Shown in pieces: positions 18,713-29,163 of a stretch of 31,342 nucleotides of DNA. How positions within the stretch are numbered: position 1 is the first letter of the stretch; every line of letters starts with the position of its first letter. The position numbers were made by a program, and so were the translations under genes. The stretch comes from Phoronis australis (Eukaryota; Phoronida; Phoronidae), in contig NMRA01000926.1 of the NCBI GenBank assembly GCA_002633005.1, forward strand, positions 65,668 through 97,009. The letters are read 5' to 3'. The notes beneath the pieces were generated by a model, which searched no databases, had not been told where the DNA came from, and saw only the letters and a list, made by a program, of their open reading frames with translations.

Positions 18713-21700
18713 ATCAATATTTATTCTGAAATCACTAATTCAGAAATGAAACGAGCTCAACTCTTTAAATGATTGAAACAAAAGAATTATGTTAAGGTTT
18801 ACTTACAAGAAACATACAGCGTTCCTGTATCCATTGGTAAATGGGAACGTGAGTGAGGTGGTCCGGTATTTTCGAGTCACGGCACTAACCATAGCAAAAG
18901 CACTGCCATTTTAATTTATCCAAGTTTGGATTTTGAATGTTCTTAAGTCCAGAACGATACTTACGGTAGATACAATGTTCTCAATTGCAACATTGCAGAA
19001 AAATGATTTCAGTTTACTCAATCTGTACTTTCCAAACAAAACCAGGAAACAACTCGAATTTCTGAATTTCATTAATTGAGAACTCCATAAGTTTGTAAGC
19101 AACCAAAGTATTCTTTGTGCTGGTGATTTTAACTGCGCTCCCACAGATTTAGATAAAAAAGGAAAACTAGTTAATTCCGTTTATACAGAACGTCAAATTT
19201 TTAAAATCTAATTTCAAGTTGTATGACATATGGCGTGAAAATAACCGAGGTGTGAGGAAGTACACTTGGATGGATAAGACTATGTCATTCCAAAATAGAA
19301 CTGACATCTGACTAATTTCCAGAGAAGTAGCAGTCAAAGGTGTTGCCATTATTTATGAATTTGTGTTTTCAGACCACTCTGCCATTACTTTATATTTTGA
19401 AACATCCGAAAAGGTCAACAGAGGTCCTGGTCTTTGGAAACTTTATCACCAGTTACTTAAACGATACCAATTATATAAACAAAAGAACTAAATATGTCGA
19501 ATTTTATAATACTTATACCGTCGACATAATGAAGACATAAATTTAGTGTGCGAATTAATTAAAATGGAAATAAGGAAAACTTCAATCTCATTTGCAAAAG
19601 AGGTTGCAAAGAAATTTTTTTAATAAAAAAATTAACGCTTTGATATCCAAGGTGGAAAGTGACCATTCAGACGAATTAAAATTTACCAAAAGTCAAAATT
19701 GATTTGCAAATTATCCAGACCCAAAAAATTAAGGGCTCGATTCTGCATAGTAAAGCGCAATGGGCAGAAGAAGGTGAGATTGGAAAATATTTTAAAAACT
19801 TAGAGTTGCGACACAGCTAGCAAAAACATAGTAACGCCCTTAAAGACGGTGCTAAAATTATACATCATGAAGCAAGCATACGGAATATGCAAATGGAATA
19901 TTAGAAAAAAACTTTACTCCTATATTGAATAATGCAATGGAGAAAGAACGTATCCAATCGACCTTTTAAATTTACAATACATAAAAAGCTATCTCTCGCA
20001 AATTCTTACGATCTAGAAAAAAGATCTAACAGAAGAATAATTGTACGAATCTCTGTTAGAGACAAAACCTAACAAGACGACTGGTAATGATGACATCAGC
20101 TATGAATTTTATAAAACCTTTGGAAGGTAGTTAATGACGATCTGCTGGCGAGCGTCACATACACCTTTGAAAACGGTCGCATGTCCAATTCTCAAATGCA
20201 AGGCCTAATCACGTTAATCCCAAAAAAGTAAACAGTCCGAGGAATTACTATCTATTGAACTGTCACTATAAATTAATAACTAAAACAATAGCAAACAAAA
20301 TATACAAATATATTAACTATTTAATTCATTCAGATCAAACATCCCTGCCAAATGTTATATAGGCCATATATGCGTGTATTTGACGATATGATTGAACTTT
20401 ATAAAGGAAAGCACACCCCCGGTCAGATTGTATTCCTCGATTTCAAGAAAGCGTAAGATACTGTTAAGTGGGAGTTTTTATTCCAGCCATTAAAAGCTTT
20501 TAATTTTGGTGACGTTTTTATCAATAGAATCCGTACATTGTATTCTGGAATTTCGTCATGGGTGTTGAAAAACGGATTTACACCACAGTATTTTAACATA
20601 GAGAAAAGCCTCCGACAAGGAGAGCCACTAACAAGCCGCTGTTCGTCGTGTGATCAGAAAAGTTGCACAGTATGCAGACGATACTGTTCTTTTTATTAAA
20701 GACGTAGAATCTGGTAATAACTGTTTTAGATTTTTAGATTATTTGGACTCCACTTGAATTATGAAAAATGACAAGGGTTATTTGCCTCAACAATGCACCG
20801 AAATCGTAATGCTCTTTACAGAATCAGTTGTTTTGGTTTATCGAAGCTAATTTATGTAGTCTCAACTGTGGTCATCACCAAAAAATAATTCGCGAAGTTA
20901 ATAAACTTATTAGAGAATTTATTTGGCTAAATAACCCCCCAAAAAATTAAAGAAACTGTGACTATTTCGCCATATCACGAGTGTGGTTTGAATTATCGTA
21001 ACATTGAACTGATCAAGTTAAACTTATTGTTCAATTGGGTCAAGCGTTTTATCACAGATGATGGGGCAAGTTGGAAGGTATGCGCGAAGCATCTTATCAG
21101 TCGTGTTGGCGGTGTCCTCATTTTTTCATCGAATTTCCAACTGAAAACCCTAAAATGCGAAATTATAAGGCCATTTTACAAAGATGTTCTCACAACCTTG
21201 GATATTCTTAATCCTGAAATACCTAATGAAGTACCACTAGCCAAACAATGATATGGAACAATTGTAACTTAACTGTTAACGGTAAATCATTATTTTACCA
21301 ATATTTGTGCAATGCAGACTTCATCTTTTGTGACGATTTTTCAGATAGTCAGAACAAACTTCTTAAATGGGAAAGCATTACAAAAAATATAAATTGAAGG
21401 ATACGTCTATCATACCATTTTCTTCCACTGCAACGACCTTGTAGAAAGTTATGAGTGTGCAGGATAGAAGGATTGTTAGTTGAAATAACATTAGATTTTT
21501 ATAGTTCAATAGTTCCAATTTATGGATTGAAAACATATTTATTCATAAGATTTCTGTAAAACCAGATAATTATGCGTGTTTACTCAACTACAATGTATTA
21601 CAAATACGACGAAATCAAAGGCATATATAATCTCCCTTTCAATCTACCCATAAACCCTCATTTGACAATGTTTAAATACTTTTTCATCCACAAAACAATT

Positions 21701-22093
21701 TATACGAACAAAATGTTAAAAATATATGGTATTTCACAAACAGACCAATGTCCCTACTGTGGTAAAGTCCAAACTTTTCAGCATATGTTTTACAGCTACT
21801 TCTGTGTAAAACGTTTCTGGAATTCTTTACATCATTTTGTATATAAAGTTTTTAACTTACACACTGAGCCATCTTTGTACCACTTCTTAGTTTGTTTCTT
21901 TGGCAATCTAAGCGAAATCTTCAATACCATATACACTCATGACCAACATTATATTTATTCGTCATCGTGAGATGGTTCTCAACCTTGTTTCAATAAGTTC
22001 AGGTTTATACTTTTTGACGCCGTAAACCTCATTGATTTTAATACCTCGGATAAAATGTCAGAGCAGTGGAGGGTTTTGCAGGCATCTCTTTAA
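18713..22093 (+). pseudogene. L1/Tx1-type LINE ORF2 (endonuclease-RT), many breaks
   Basis: A decayed ORF2 polyprotein, ~3.4 kb, in many frames. Endonuclease scraps in order: NSEMKRAQLFK then LKQKNY (18730-18780); LQETYS (catalytic Glu, about 18805); FSLLNLYFPN; ILCAGDFN (near 19110-19133); LYDIWRENNRGVRKYTWMDK (about 19219-19278); FSDHSAITLYF; GPGLWKL (19424-19444). Reverse transcriptase: AQWAEEGEIGKYF, GLITLIPKK (near 20200), FLDFKKA (20433-20453) followed by a stop codon where Phe/Tyr is expected, LRQGEPL, and YADD (20671-20682) with TVLF. Beyond it: SKLIYVVSTVV, ECGLNYRNIELI, WVKRFITDDGASWK, then a Cys/His block QCPYCGKVQTFQH with a later Cys (21746-21805) and RFW. The last readable frame ends EQWRVLQASL, stop 22091-22093. 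FLDFKKA-to-YADD and the region after YADD are too short compared with the family, indicating internal deletions. Confidence 0.9.
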
Positions 22094-23274
22094 AATGATT
22101 CGAACGATATATGGTGTTAGTTTTTTAACACCTTCTCTTGAATCATAATAAAACAGATCTTTTCGTAAATATGCATCTACATGTACATCAATGTAAAAAT
22201 AAGTTATGTTAATTAAACCATGTGAATGTGAAGGTTTAAGAATGTATGAAAGTACTTCCCCTTCCCGTTTCCTTCCCTCTTTTATAATTACAGTATATCG
22301 GCTGATTATCATTAGGAGATATTTTCCAGATGCTCATTTGTTCTATTGATGTGATGTATTATACTCTAGTAAGTTGTAAAAATTTGTAGTCGGGTCCACC
22401 CAACCGCAACCGTATCTACTATTCACAAATGACATGCTTTCTGGGTAAATAAGCATATTGAAAAAATAAAAAGGTTCAAGAAGACATGCATTTTATTAAG
22501 TAATAAATACGCTTACAATGCCCGTTGAACTCATTCCTGGAAGCACCGACAACATGGCGACTTTTGCTGAACTGGAAGGCATGTTCAACCTGTTACTGTG
22601 TAATTTGTGAAGATTCAACATTGATAAATTTTAACAAACGTTGCTACAAAAAAGGAACTTTGTTCACTTTTCGTGTATTGTGCAAAAATACAAGGTATAT
22701 TCGAAATTATGTTACTGTGAATTTCCCATTCAGGTGATCCTACACTAAGCTAAAAAAAATTGTTGAAATAATTTTGAAATGGTTTTTTTTGACTGTCAAC
22801 TGCTGTTCAAGGTTTTAGCAGGTGTCACAAAATGGTACATATTTTTCTAAATTTTAAGTCTAAATTGCTTTCAAATCATGTTTTGCAAATTATTGCTTTC
22901 TCAATTTAGGTTATCAAGTCCACAATATGAAGAATGTTAATTAGAGAAATAAGCTATGATGGATTGTGAAGATTCAAGCCTCCAATTCTTGATCCTTGCA
23001 ACTTCATATTTTTTTAAACCATGCTTGTCAAATTCGGGTGGAAGGCAACACTATTTGGTCACCATGGTAATAGTTAAATGTATGTCCACTTTCAAATCAT
23101 GAAAACCAGTGCTGTTGGATAGTCTTTGTAATGCTTAAGTGTTGTAAAAAATTGTGCATTTTAAATTATTTAGTTTGGTAAAAGTTTGAATCATTTTGGC
23201 TTCCTTCGTACTCATTGCTTTAATTATTGAATAAAAATGATAACATTTTGTATTGGACTTGTCATAGTTATGTG
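22094..23274. other. LINE 3' flank and gene-free region
   Basis: The first ~230 bases may be the LINE 3' UTR, including a pyrimidine-rich CTTCCCCTTCCCGTTTCC tract (about 22255), but I cannot place the element end or a target duplication. The rest is AT-rich without supported coding, RNA genes or repeats. The frame at 22525-22737 has no recognisable domain. Confidence 0.45.
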
Positions 23275-23421
23275 CTCTATTTGGAGAAATGGAAAAACGT
23301 CTGGCTCAGTCAGAGAAGCACGAACTCCGAAAAAAGTAGACAACGAGACAAAAGTCCACTAGAAGGCACGGAGTACCAAAATTTGCCTTCTGCAAGTCAT
23401 AGCTCTGAACATTCCCAGTGA
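23275..23421 (+). CDS. Possible exon, Ser/Arg-rich or coiled-coil (frame uncertain)
   Basis: Not a recognised gene. One frame reads LEKWKNVWLSQRSTNSEKSR and onward, a Ser/Lys/Arg/Glu-rich stretch, to a TGA at 23419-23421. An overlapping frame reads EMEKRLAQSEKHELRKK from about 23286 and would leave through a GT at AAAAAA|GTAGAC (near 23335); that peptide looks like a short coiled-coil exon. Both frames are coding-like in composition, which AT-rich neighbours are not. The two cannot be separated by eye. It may also be non-coding; no family is recognised. Confidence 0.25.
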   Translation, partial: LYLEKWKNVWLSQRSTNSEKSRQRDKSPLEGTEYQNLPSASHSSEHSQ

Positions 23422-24065
23422 ATCTTATAGTAAAAGGTACACGCTGTCAAAAATTCGAGCCCCCCATATTTTAAGCTTGGTGCGCTCATGCAAAGTCTGG
23501 GCAAATTTCTTGTGAAAGCCAACAACATTCGCAGTGCGCAAGAAGATCCCAAGTACTAAGTAAACCTCGTTTGAGTGAGCGCTGCGGTAAGGGACCAGGC
23601 AGGCCTAAGAGTAGCCTTGGCGCAAAGCTTTATAGGCCTACTAACGATAGTCTTTATACTGATAGCTGGCACTGAGGCTAGCTAACTTAAGGGCTGCAGC
23701 GGCAGTGTAGCACAGGACTAACCAGCCGTAATTTTATGTAAGTGTCTAAAACTGTCTTTGAATATATGCAGCATTGATGATTTGAACATTTTACTTCGAC
23801 AAAACAGTTTGCGACCGCATGCCTTTACCGTTCGCAAGTGTCTGGTCTCGGTCCACACCGGGTCCGCTCGGCTGTGGACCCGAGTCCGGCAAAATAATTT
23901 CTGTCTAAATTTATTCGTCACATTTCATCAGCAAATTTCGAATCGATAAAATTGTCCGTAATTTGATTTTACTAAGGCGCGCTGCCGATTATTTTATCCC
24001 CATTTGCAGGCTGGTAACAGGCACTGCTTCAGTTGCACTGACGGCGTCAGTTTAGCCTGGATTCC
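23422..24065. other. No gene seen; onset of CpG-rich stretch
   Basis: GC and CpG content rise through this stretch. Near-identical words AGGCCTAAGAG and AGGCCTACTAA lie close together (about 23600-23645). No supported coding exon or RNA gene was found. A hairpin is listed separately. Confidence 0.4.
23847..23884. repeat. GC-rich hairpin
   Basis: CTCGGTCCACA pairs with TGTGGACCCGAG with one bulged C. An alternative perfect 7-base stem CGGGTCC/GGACCCG uses the same right arm. It lies within the CpG-rich region. No terminator-like or RNA-gene context is evident. Confidence 0.65.
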
Positions 24066-24115
24066 TGAATGAATTGTACTTCCGGGTTCGCGGTAAGTTC
24101 AAAATGGCGGTGGTT
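24050..24115 (+). promoter_or_regulatory. Promoter-like cluster: ETS + YY1 words and splice donor
   Basis: Within about 40 bases on the plus strand stand ACTTCCGGG (ETS/GABP site, near 24078), GCGGTAAGT (consensus 5' splice donor GTAAGT, about 24090) and AAAATGGCGG (YY1 site, about 24101). In animals this combination is typical of TATA-less CpG-island promoters with a short non-coding first exon. The surrounding 23.8-24.85 kb is clearly richer in CG dinucleotides than the rest of the window. A plus-strand gene starting here is plausible; the kinase-like exon at 25478 is the only plus-strand exon downstream in reach. This is inference from words only. Confidence 0.45.
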
Positions 24116-24670
24116 CTTCGGGTGCGAATCGTGATTGACGAGTTTATTTAAGCTTTATTCGATTACGGATTGTGTATTAGTTATGGGGTAGGTACTTCTC
24201 GGATCATAATAACATCCTCTAACCATGTAATAAGGGTTAACAACGTGTGAGACCAAGACTTTAAAGGAGAATGCCACCCGATTTAATTAGTCTTTTTTGC
24301 CGTCTTAATTGGTCTATATCCACATCGCCTCGCATACGGTCGACCTTACCTTGCCAACAGGTGTCGCGTTAACCTGTGAGGAAGGTGAGAAAAGACGCTA
24401 GCGACGTCAGTGGTTCATATGCAGAGTGAATGCCGCTATGTTGCGGTGCATCATTCCCGCTTGTCCGAATTAGCAGCTGCGAGGAAAGCGGGTATAACGT
24501 TTTTTTTTTTTACTTAGGAAGTGGCTCATAGTAGTGAAGAATGAAATGTAGGCTGTAAATAGCAAGTATGAGGCCGTTAAACATCAACTCCGTGTCTGTG
24601 GCCTGCAGACGTCGACGCCTGACGAATGCTGGCTAAAACTCCATACGTTCCGTTCAGTGTCTGAGCTTGT

Positions 24671-24814
24671 TCACTGACGTCGCCTCTCTATTATTTCTTC
24701 ATCACTGTATTCCTGTTCGAATTGATAGCCTGTAAAACTTAACGTTCTACCTGCGAAGTCGGGACTGATGAGCGCTAGCTCGTCCAAGTCGGACCGGGGA
24801 TTGATGGATGCCAT
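24671..24814 (-). CDS. Candidate first exon or 47-codon small ORF (minus)
   Basis: Minus-strand ATG at 24814-24812 in a good context (ACAACATGG). It opens MASINPRSDLDELALISPDF and continues through QFEQEYSDEEIIERRRQ to a stop at 24673-24671. Acidic and charged, with no AT-rich low-complexity bias, and located inside the CpG-rich stretch, so it looks like real coding sequence. A GT donor in GCAG|GTAGAAC (exon end at 24751) would make it a 21-codon first exon. Read-through gives 47 codons. No domain is recognised. If real, its transcription runs left toward the plus-strand promoter-like cluster at about 24.1 kb, so the two would overlap head-on. Confidence 0.4.
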   Translation of the reverse strand: MASINPRSDLDELALISPDFAGRTLSFTGYQFEQEYSDEEIIERRRQ

Positions 24815-25072
24815 GTTGTACTGAGCGTTCTGTTTCAAAATGAATTATTCTCTCCAATACTTATATAAATTGAAACAAAGCCTGTCTCATTAGATGCAAT
24901 TTGTAATGCCTTTGGAGTGTTCTTGAGTGTAAATGTTTTGAAAAGCCAGCACTGAATAAATCACTGCGTAACCGGTTTTTCATGAGGTGCAATAAAACTA
25001 ATTGACGGGACACCTAGGTCGTGTGAGCTCATGCAATTTAGTGTTTGCTGACAGAAACTGTTGTGAATCAAC

Positions 25073-25114
25073 TTTATTTCCATACCACGGCCGGGTGTTA
25101 GGGGAATCTTTATT
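25073..25114 (-). promoter_or_regulatory. Two polyadenylation signals (minus strand)
   Basis: AATAAA on the minus strand at 25109-25114 and 25073-25078, 15 and about 50 bases beyond the stop codon of the candidate terminal exon at 25129-25279. The first is so close to the stop that the second is the more likely used signal. They support that exon being a true gene end. Confidence 0.45.
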
Positions 25115-25128
25115 TTCATTTACAATAC

Positions 25129-25279
25129 TCAAATAATATGATTGTCAATGTACAACTTCTGCCCTGACGGTTCTGTGGCCAAACCAGCTTTGGCCATCTT
25201 GACGACAGTTTTCACTTCAGAGAGCATAATATCTCCAACGCCTTTAATTTTCCTGTTCAAACCAGCCAAGAAGTGATAC
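25129..25279 (-). CDS. Candidate terminal coding exon, unknown protein (minus)
   Basis: The minus-strand frame is open from 25329 to a TGA at 25131-25129. A splice acceptor CTCCAG at 25285-25280 would start the exon with the final base of a codon, giving about 49 codons: YHFLAGLNRKIKGVGDIML, then SEVKTVVKMAKAGLATEPSG and KLYIDNHII. Composition is that of a folded, basic soluble protein, and two AATAAA signals follow. I do not recognise the family. The acceptor has a poor pyrimidine tract, so an unspliced or processed-copy origin is possible. Upstream exons would have to lie to the right, overlapping the plus-strand kinase-like exon on the other strand. Confidence 0.45.
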
Positions 25280-25477
25280 CTGGAGCACGGGCGCCCTCGT
25301 GATCCCAAATTATCTGACGATGCTTTGCTTTAGAAAAAAAAACCCACCCCATTGTGCAAAATTTGATGCTCACCGTCGGGTTCACAATAAATCTTTTAAG
25401 TCACGTGTCATGAACATTTCAGCTATATGTTTATCTAGATGTCGGTTATCACAGTTTTTTTTTGCATTTTTGAACAG

Positions 25478-25785
25478 ATCGTGGCCAAGACAAATGTCGA
25501 CTACTTCAAGAACTCGCACTTGCTATGGCTTGCAAAGAACCTAGTGATCGACCTTGTATCAGCTCCGTGCTTGGTCGTTTGGATGATATATTAAGAAAAG
25601 GGCCGCATATCATCAACACCATAACCACAACCAGCGCCGGCCGAGACAATATCGAGGGAGAAGTAGCAGCAGCTGCTTCCTCAGGGATGTTATTATCACT
25701 AGCAATGGGAATGGCTTATGGCCCGGTAGGAGCTTTGGTAACAGCTACGACATTCCTTGGGGGACTTTTCGTACGAAGTACGTGA
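25478..25785 (+). CDS. Last exon of a protein kinase-like gene
   Basis: A strong acceptor (T-rich tract, then TGAACAG ending at 25477) opens an exon read in phase 1: DRGQDKCRLLQELALAMACK then EPSDRP and ISSVLGRLDDIL. LA-x2-C-x2-P-x2-RP followed by a helix with V-x3-L-x2-IL resembles subdomain XI of eukaryotic protein kinases, especially the TKL/IRAK-like group, where the Arg pairs with the APE glutamate. The C-to-RP spacing is two residues shorter than usual. After ~20 residues comes an acidic stretch (GRDNIEGEV), then an unusual hydrophobic tail AAAASSGMLLSLAMG through GPVGALVTATTFLGGLFV, ending at a TGA at 25783-25785. The tail could be a membrane segment or glycine-zipper helix pair. The catalytic core is not visible within 1.4 kb upstream, so either a long intron precedes it or this is a detached fragment. 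Confidence 0.5.
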
Positions 25786-26339
25786 TTGATAAGTAGATAA
25801 ACACAATACGTGTTGATTTAACCTAATTAAATTTCCCAGCGCAGACAAAATATTCCAGTGTAAGTGTTTGAAATGTTGCTCTTCATCCTAAAAATCTTTT
25901 CAAACACATGGCTCTACAGCTTTTTGTCAGTCAGTTTACTTTTTCGCCTACGTGCGAACAATTTGAAACCAAAAAGGTAACAAGAAAGAAAATAATTGAT
26001 TGAAAGCACATTTTTGATATTCAAAGTTGAAAGACGTCATGTTTGAATAATGATATTTAGGACAGTCCATGATATTTTAATCATTTGCGTAGTGTAAAGA
26101 TAACTTTCAAAGCATTCAAAAGCATCTATTTCGGGGATATGTGGAAAGAGAATACAAATGACTCATATTAATACATTTTTGAAACTCTGACATGTACTTT
26201 ACCATTGTGCATGCAAGGTGTTCTATGTGGTCAGTCTTAGCGTCCTTTTGGAAACCATCTTGGAAATTTGCTTGAAATTGCCATGTCTGGATTACTTCTC
26301 ACAGGTGCCGAGATACAACATCCAGATACGCTTGATTTG
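25786..26339. other. Probable 3' flank of the kinase-like exon, no gene
   Basis: AT-rich sequence after the stop codon with no clear plus-strand AATAAA in the first 200 bases. I see no further coding or repeats. Confidence 0.4.
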
Positions 26340-26470
26340 ACCCATGATGCCATTTTAACTCATTATGTCCGTTTTAACCCATCATGTCCATTCCGGCACA
26401 TTACTCCGGTTTTTATGTCTTATGTCAGTTTTGACTTGTTGTATCCATGTTTGCCCGCTGGATCCGGTTT
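26340..26470. repeat. Degenerate ~19-base repeats (TTTTRACCCATTATGTCC)
   Basis: Consecutive 19-base units CATTTTAACTCATTATGTC and CGTTTTAACCCATCATGTC, followed by looser copies (ATGTCAGTTTTGACTTG). The same word family occurs at 26629-26660, 27025-27105 (plus) and 27455-27525 (reverse complement). The 70-codon frame across it is a by-product. Confidence 0.7.
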
Positions 26471-26850
26471 TACCCTTTAAATTTATTCCCCTTCATTAAG
26501 TTAGTTTTAGTATGTTACGTTATTAATAACCTAGTTTAAATTCCGCGGCTGGAGTAGAACAGCCATGAATTCTGGTTTGATTAATTACGCTGATTGTTAT
26601 CCAGTTAATCGAATAGTTTGATTTTTTATGTCTAATTTGACAGATTAAGTCCATTTTAGTGGAACATAAATTCTTAGCTGGCGCTGTTACATGTTATTAA
26701 CATATTGGTTGTTACAGCTATCTGCGGCCTGGATATATTTGAGAGTCTTGTTTTCGGACTCTTTTCGTGACACTGGCGTTGAACAGAGACAGCGGTTACA
26801 AATTATTTGCCATTTACATGTACTCGCTCCTCCTCAAAATTGACAGCCAC

Positions 26851-26896
26851 CAGGTGGTAATTGACACCGCTCTCAGGTGGTGATGTGACACAGAGA
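26851..26896. repeat. 23-base direct duplication with CAGGTG E-boxes
   Basis: CAGGTGGTAATTGACACCG and CAGGTGGTGATGTGACACAG start 23 bases apart (26851 and 26874). Each carries CAGGTG, an E2-box type bHLH/zinc-finger site. Confidence 0.6.
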
Positions 26897-27017
26897 TCCC
26901 CACCAGTGTCCCACAAAAGCGCCCAAGTTAGACCCGACAGCTAGACTATCAAGTATAAATCGACCACTGATAGGGAATGATTATTATATTTTTCGCATTT
27001 TCGAAATGGTACAGTTG

Positions 27018-27110
27018 CTTGTATCATCGTGTCCGTTTTGACCAATTATGTCAATTTTTGTTGCTTAGGTCCATTTTCGCATTTTAAGTCAATTTTATGT
27101 TTTGAAATCA
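27018..27110. repeat. Second cluster of the ~19-base repeat
   Basis: TGTCCGTTTTGACCAATTAT, then GTCAATTTT, GGTCCATTTTCGCATTTTAA and GTCAATTTTATG. Loose copies of the 26340 family in the same orientation. Confidence 0.55.
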
Positions 27111-27454
27111 ATCAGTTTAATTATAAAAATAACTGATTGTTTACCTAAGGCTGGATTAGAACAAAACCCACCTTGGCATAAAAAGATCGTGCGTCTTCAT
27201 TCTCGGAAAAGATGAATCCGAATCATTTCATCTGGCCTCAGGTGGAGCCTGGGAAAAATGATCTTGACCGATTGTAGTAGACATTAAATGATTTTTGAAA
27301 GCATTGAAATATAAATAAACCTCATCATTGCATCTCCTACTAGTTAGGATCCTCCAAGCCATTGAGTCCAATTTAGTGTAGTGGATCAAAGCAGAATTAA
27401 TAGCCAATTCAAATGATTTTAAAGTTGAATATTTAAGAAGCATGAAACAAGAAA

Positions 27455-27530
27455 TAAAGGGTCAAAATAAATATAATTGGTCAAAAGGAAATGATAGATC
27501 AAAATGGACTCAATGTGCCAAAAACCATTA
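27455..27530. repeat. Inverted cluster of the ~19-base repeat
   Basis: AAAGGGTCAAAATAAATATA, ATTGGTCAAAAGGAAATGAT and AGATCAAAATGGACTCAATG. These read as the 26340 family on the minus strand. Together with 26340-26470 they flank about 1 kb in inverted orientation. Confidence 0.55.
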
Positions 27531-27539
27531 CTAGGGTAT

Positions 27540-29080
27540 TGATATAGGATCTTATACCCAAGTCACCAAAGATACATGTACAACTGCAGAGTTGAAGCCT
27601 CTTAGATATACACTTGACACAATTCCATGACATACAGCCGGAGACACCGTTGTTCTCCTCTCCATTGAGCCATCAAGTGAATCATACATTCTTCGACGTG
27701 GAAGAGATAGCAGTGCGACTTAGAAGAACAAGTGTCCACTTCCTTTACTCTTGATCGCGGGGTGGAGTATCGCTGGGACACTCAGCTAGATCCTTGAGTC
27801 AGGTCTCTAACTCTTTTCCAGTGCTACGCCGCACGTGGTCTATAGGCGATGCACCACCGGGGGCCTGAGGGGGACTTAGCCCACCACTTTTTTCTGTGCT
27901 GCGCCGCCCATGTATATTAATGAAGCATGAACGTAGTCCCAGGTGATCGGTGTAATGTGCTCACCTGCGTAGTCTCCACATGTCTGATACAACGAGCATT
28001 AATTTTCTTCGAGCTATTTTTATTCGACTTGGGGAACTTTTCCATAACAATCGATAAGCTTGCCCCAAATTTTAGTCTGCTGTCATCAAACTTTTGGCGG
28101 ATGACGAGGGTGATAGAGCATTGTTTTGTTACAAATATTTGTTATATATTGTTGTAATTATATGTAAATTGGCCAAAACTTTGTTGCCCTTTTTCTAGGT
28201 CTTTGGCTACATTGTACCTCCCACCTCTAAATATGACGATACACTATCTAATGTGACCAGTCTTTATATTATGCAAATTAGTTCAATGTGAATGACTGCT
28301 TAAAATTTCATTATTCAAACACAGTGTCAGACAACCCTGAACATCTTAAAGCCTATCTTCAACGGTAACACCTGTAAATTTGGTTCCTACAGTATGTTAA
28401 GAGCATCGATTTTAACCCACTAGTGCCATCAATTGCCAAATATAACGAACTGTTAGGTGTATTAGCTTGCTTTTGTCTACGTTACCGCGAGAATCACCCT
28501 TTAATTTAAACAGCTGCTGGTGACGCAACATAACACGAAAAGGCAATTTCACTTATCATGTGACGGGCTTACACTTGCGTGATTGAACTCGCGTTTCCTT
28601 AGTTTACTAAGTCTTTGTTGGGACAATCTGGTTAGCCTAATACATCAAATTCCGTTGAAGTTAGGCTTTAAGAGGTGCCGTTGTTTTGATTAATTATTAT
28701 TTTCATTCTATCCTTTGCATGAAATTTGACTAACACTTTTAAAAATTTTTCACATGTATCCAGATTTGTTCTATGCTATGTAATTAAGAGCATTGACTTC
28801 ATCTTACCCAAAACTAACACAACGCTCGTATTTTGCTTAAACACGTTAGTATTTGTTATTCTCTACAGTGATATAAGATATTTCAAACAACACGATTTCC
28901 GACAAAATTCCAATATGGTTTCCAACATGGTAGCAAAAAAGACGGTGTGAGCTAAAATGCCGGCTTGTGAACAACAATCTTGGAGGATGTCAAAATGTAC
29001 CTTAAAAGAGTACGTATATACCATTTGATTGCTTAAAAACCCTCTGTTTACACTGGACTAATATGTATAATTGTTTTATT
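27540..29080. other. No supported gene
   Basis: 1.5 kb without recognised coding or RNA genes. A short duplication TCCAGTGCTACGCCGCACGTG / TCTGTGCTGCGCCGCCCATG lies ~72 bases apart (about 27818 and 27890) in a GC-richer patch. The frames at 27927-28157 and 28726-28950 lack motifs and have AT-driven composition. Confidence 0.45.
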
Positions 29081-29100
29081 TTCTAATTTGTGTTTCCAGA

Positions 29101-29163
29101 TGCTAGAAGATGAGTTCAAAAGAAGCCGTCAATTGAGGTTTGCCATCAATACTAAAGTTTGAG
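29101..29163 (+). CDS. Possible short terminal exon
   Basis: A good acceptor (ATTTTCTAATTTGTGTTTCCAG ending at 29100, shown only in part by TTTCCAG) precedes an open frame MLEDEFKRSRQLRFAINTKV with a TGA at about 29161-29163. The charged peptide is exon-like, but it is short, the phase is unknown and no polyadenylation signal is close. Could be chance. Confidence 0.25.
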
